Shown one piece after another: positions 14,101-16,009 of a DNA stretch of 16,009 nucleotides. The notes beneath the pieces were generated by a model. It had not been told where the DNA came from. It saw nothing but the letters and a program-made list of their open reading frames with translations, and searched no databases. Source of the stretch: an uncultured Clostridia bacterium (GTDB taxonomy: Bacteria > Bacillota_A > Clostridia > Christensenellales > UBA1242); contig CANRFP010000025.1 in the NCBI GenBank assembly GCA_947629895.1, positions 1 through 16,009 of the forward strand, written 5' to 3'. Made by a program: the position numbers and the translations under genes. Position 1 is the first letter of the stretch. Every line of letters begins with the position of its first letter.

Positions 14101-15823
14101 AAAGGGCCTTTCTGACAAAGTTGTTGAAGTTGGCATTCCACCAAAAGAGCCTAAAATAAGGCTGTATAGCGCCATTGTTGCGCAAAAAAATGCAAAGGGC
14201 GAATCTGTTGACCAAGCTGTAAACTTTATGCTTAATGAAAAAAATGAAGTTTATGTGTATGCAAAAGTTGGCGGCAAAGCTCCTGCTTGGACAAGAGTTG
14301 ACCGCGCAAGACTTGCCCAACAAACTGTTGAAGCAGAAAAGAAAGAGGCAAAAGAGGAAGCAAAATTTGTTGCAACCAACCCAGCACTTATTCTTGCTTA
14401 TGGAAAAGGTGTGTCTGAAGTGACAATTCCAATTGAAATGGATTTCACTCAAAACAAAGAGTTGCTTGCCGCTTTAAACGGAACAAACGAAAACCCAGGC
14501 TTTTTGCATGAAGCGTTTGATGTTGAAACAAAAGAGGGCAAAAAATCTCAAAAAGCATATTTCTATCAAGCAAACGATGATTCAGACCCAACAGTTCACG
14601 CCGAAGCACCAAAAGAAGGCATAGATTATTTGCCTGTTTATGAAAGAACAAATCAAAAAACTGCCGCCGTTCAATTTGACACTTTGGCAAATCTTCAAAC
14701 CAATATTGTTGAAGGCCGCGCCCCAGAGGGAACACTTCCAACTCCAGAAAAAATTGAGGACCCAAAGCAAGTTAATAAACCTGCTGAAAAAGCTGTGGCG
14801 CAACAAAAATGGACGCCTCGTGAACCAATGCCAAACCTTAGAAACTGTTTGATTGGTGGAAGTCTTATTTGCGTTCTGTTTTCGGTGTTCCTCCCAGGAT
14901 TTGCAGTGGTTGCCATTTTGCTGGCTGGTGGAGCGCTTGTGGTTGAGGCACAGCCTTGGAATGCAATTGGCGCAGCAAAACAAGTGAAGCTTGCAGAAGC
15001 TCAACAAAGGCTTCAAGAATCTCATAAACAAATTGAAAAACAACTTGCAAAAGTTAACGAAAAATTTAATGAAGCAAAAGTTGGCCTTGCAAAAATTGAA
15101 AAACAACTTGCAAATCCAAACTTAAAACCTTCTGAAAAAACAAAACTCCAAAGAAAAAAAGAAGAGTTGCAAAAAGAAATATTAAAACAACAAAAAGCAG
15201 CTGCTGCTGTTCAAACGTCTGCAGTTGTTAAAGCAAGAGAAAATTTGGTTGAGCATCAAAAAGCTGTTATTGCAACACACATGCGTGAGCAACAGCGTAA
15301 ACAACGTGAAGACTATGCAAAACTAAGATTGCAAGCCAATGAAAATGACCACGAACATGAAAGTCATCGAAACAATTGGAACTCAGCCTCAAAAGCCGAA
15401 CGCAATGAATTTGCTGCTCTGCTTTCAAGAGACGAAAACACTTTAAGTGAGGAAGAAAGAAGAAGGCTTAGCGCATTAAGAGCAAGATTTGGACTGTTTG
15501 GGCAAACTGAAGCTTCCATCGCCGCAGATGAGAGCAAAGATAATGAACATTTGGCCCAACTTGAAGCAAACTTGGCAAAATCTGAGGAAGAACTTCTTCA
15601 AGCACAAGCAGAGCAACAGGCCGCAGAAGCAGAACGTGACAATCAAAATCCTCCAGAATCCAGCTGGGCAACAATAACCGCCGAAAACGCCGGAATGGCA
15701 AATTACAATTTGCATGAACAAAATTATGAACAACCTGTTGCAGGCCATGTTGAAAGCAGAGAAGAGGTTGAAAACAGCCCTGTTAGGCAAAAAAAATCTG
15801 GCACTTTTGACCATGTTCGATAA
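11120..15823 (+). CDS. Giant protein of unknown function, 1567 aa, repeated modules, hydrophobic hairpin, coiled coil
   Basis: I do not recognise any known family. There is no signal peptide. From the N-terminus: residues 1-150 form a beta-rich module ending in an ENCD motif (116-119); 195-237 carry four copies of an 11-residue P/E/T-rich repeat; about 255-720 hold at least three further divergent modules, one with a second ENCD (535-538); and about 740-1190 are more mixed alpha/beta sequence. At 1243-1275 lie 33 hydrophobic residues with a central Pro-Gly, either one long membrane helix or a re-entrant hairpin. Then come coiled coils (about 1285-1400 and 1490-1525) and a polar tail. With no export signal, the large N-terminal part is probably cytoplasmic and tethered to the membrane late in the chain. 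Composition matches its neighbours, so recent transfer is not evident. It has a strong promoter and ribosome site. A structural or scaffolding role is a guess. Confidence 0.85.
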   Translation: MAVYSKDNPDYVPSEEKNSIDFCYTENGHLQIYIPFKSLAEEYVILQREKADESGDYTYKIMLSTDGKGQIYEVATKQTEDGKTVFDAVEQNGQTVLNVKDATGRTLTTAIALTHENCDFAEQFMQMPELGKDISRGTTEIGGASAEFVDIKATKQTDRNAARNKIKSHMSLVAQTRPINTPETEPKAPETPESPDGAPVEETKGPDSAPVEETKGSDGAPVEETKDPDGAPVEKPKPAITPKNMDPRPRAPRDFSRPEIFEYEIYENGTGNHYGTMRNIMFPTPDGAFNIEIDMSNPGERMLVTHFKNNEGKDHPYIIALGENGKPQVTERFGHTFISCYPFEELLNRDLMHPELNPPLSVSMLEVPVHGPLVQYLENLSVTGVSVNGDRVDNPEAIDSENLDKSKFYISESRTKDEFEDITSNTTEIKQYQPMLARRSLSNHEVAQLYPYSRNREEKYLTIIQVAHKAADGSALPPTYDIVLADPTNGGRPTRHTLALENGTPHFEVIQNNLITRIQRTDGEIDEVTLPINKENCDSFELLTSNLEETFEETPTSCLLENMNDTPASEFAEYLAKTPDYSVYDRKHAGSIRNLVSYEGEVGYLYLPTTLDNPPQYLRVMQKHGSLFININGLNLENPNEATTCQILGVGTENIEGRGNFLALDLSYGGKLHRLALPVRCDLKNNINTELFYDLQTLVRNGTIQLKHIQSHERPDVDNFTYAPDMERAVNEENILGSVKLGKQTTGKGARAGQKFENLDKDELSNYTFGSTTYTGLTQDVKLEGAPELGPKQKISIYNDQAYVSTAEDGSSIEEHMLATVTRQRNVHKPDGSETAENQTVFVVMEKQITDAEGTVRQGKTLLISADYLAEVQRKNPAFSITRGVTPNADGYYEFPVQKMQITADGELSYGIKVAGREVAIATNARGSQIACQEGGIQRSAVLLNENSPMNIGFVTRILDEAYTEGTNVTIDPKSNSELVDSLLVQRIVLERREKGLSDKVVEVGIPPKEPKIRLYSAIVAQKNAKGESVDQAVNFMLNEKNEVYVYAKVGGKAPAWTRVDRARLAQQTVEAEKKEAKEEAKFVATNPALILAYGKGVSEVTIPIEMDFTQNKELLAALNGTNENPGFLHEAFDVETKEGKKSQKAYFYQANDDSDPTVHAEAPKEGIDYLPVYERTNQKTAAVQFDTLANLQTNIVEGRAPEGTLPTPEKIEDPKQVNKPAEKAVAQQKWTPREPMPNLRNCLIGGSLICVLFSVFLPGFAVVAILLAGGALVVEAQPWNAIGAAKQVKLAEAQQRLQESHKQIEKQLAKVNEKFNEAKVGLAKIEKQLANPNLKPSEKTKLQRKKEELQKEILKQQKAAAAVQTSAVVKARENLVEHQKAVIATHMREQQRKQREDYAKLRLQANENDHEHESHRNNWNSASKAERNEFAALLSRDENTLSEEERRRLSALRARFGLFGQTEASIAADESKDNEHLAQLEANLAKSEEELLQAQAEQQAAEAERDNQNPPESSWATITAENAGMANYNLHEQNYEQPVAGHVESREEVENSPVRQKKSGTFDHVR
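11702..11830 (+). repeat. 33-bp tandem repeat encoding PDGAPVEETKG, four copies
   Basis: Units at 11702-11734, 11735-11767, 11768-11800 and a last, diverging copy at 11801-11830. Copies 1-3 differ by only a few bases each (GGC/AGC, CCA/TCA, GGC/GAC). The unit keeps the reading frame and makes a flexible acidic-proline linker between the first and second modules of the giant protein. Confidence 0.95.
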
Positions 15824-15850
15824 TCAGCTTTTAAATTGATAAAAAACTTG

Positions 15851-15883
15851 CAATTTGGAGAGATTTTCATCTCTCCAATATTG
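15851..15883 (+). promoter_or_regulatory. Strong hairpin just before ychF without a U-tract
   Basis: TTGGAGAGA (15855-15863), loop TTTTCA, TCTCTCCAA (15870-15878), extended by CAAT/ATTG across one bulged T. No T-run follows on the plus strand, so it is not a standard intrinsic terminator. It ends 7 bases before the ribosome site AAGGA (15890-15894). It may stabilise the 3' end of the upstream message, partly end transcription, or control ychF. I found no convincing ychF promoter between 15824 and 15900. Confidence 0.5.
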
Positions 15884-15900
15884 TGTTAAAAGGAAATAAG

Positions 15901-16009
15901 ATGAAAATTGGAGTTGTGGGACTTCCTAATGTTGGAAAAAGTTCACTTTTCAACGCAATAACGGAGGCTGGCGCAGAAAGTGCCAACTATCCTTTTTGCA
16001 CGATTGAGC
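15901..16009 (+). CDS. ychF: Ribosome-binding Obg-family ATPase YchF, 5' end only
   Basis: YchF (OLA1 family) is an Obg-like P-loop protein that prefers ATP and associates with ribosomes. Only 36 codons are present: [20 protein letters not shown] contains the P-loop GLPNVGKS (residues 7-14), followed by [13 protein letters not shown], the switch I region typical of YchF. AAGGA lies 6 bases before the ATG. The rest, about 330 residues, is beyond the window. Identification is confident despite truncation, because NYPFCTIE directly after this P-loop is specific to the family. Confidence 0.93.
   Translation, partial: MKIGVVGLPNVGKSSLFNAITEAGAESANYPFCTIE

Noticed and set aside
15851..15883. Calling the hairpin before ychF an intrinsic terminator
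   Set aside because: The stem is followed by TATTGTGTTAAAAGG, not a T-tract.

Overview
The window is a dense, AT-rich bacterial chromosome segment with strong AAGGAG-type ribosome sites, near-consensus housekeeping promoters and short hairpin terminators. Gene content points to Bacillota, most likely an uncultured Clostridia-like lineage: a DUF1385-prmC-prfA block, an rpsF-ssb-rpsR run, zinc-binding (C+) forms of S18 and L31, a 905-residue SecA with a C-terminal metal-binding tail, and a cytoplasmic BspA-like leucine-rich-repeat protein. The lineage is inferred from gene order and protein style, not from a database search.

Layout. Positions 1-2386 (minus) hold a fused DUF1385-PrmC protein followed by the first 245 codons of release factor 1, cut by the window edge just past its GGQ motif. 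PrmC methylates that GGQ glutamine, so enzyme and substrate are adjacent and overlap by 17 bp. A divergent orphan gene (2477-2923, plus) has its own strong promoter and ends in a bidirectional terminator shared with the operon rpsF-ssb-rpsR-rpmE (4202 down to 2980, minus). A second orphan (4388-4681, plus) diverges from rpsF. A radical SAM gene (5537 to 4724, minus) is broken by one extra base. A ferritin-like helical protein (5638-6066, plus) diverges from it. A two-gene operon (8132 to 6091, minus) couples a 95-residue protein to a 584-residue leucine-rich-repeat protein through a TGATG stop-start overlap. SecA (10942 to 8225, minus) follows. Divergent from secA is a 1567-residue protein of unknown function (11120-15823, plus) with divergent repeated modules, an 11-residue tandem repeat, a late hydrophobic hairpin and coiled coils. 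The 5' end of ychF closes the window.

The translation, termination and secretion genes are ordinary housekeeping. The most interesting items are the DUF1385-PrmC fusion, which keeps a perfect internal ribosome site and start and could be one base away from two genes; the giant unknown protein; the recently amplified leucine-rich repeats; and seven promoters that all carry a TG-n extended -10. I saw no tRNA, rRNA, CRISPR array, insertion sequence or prophage. No stretch over 300 bases lacks a gene.
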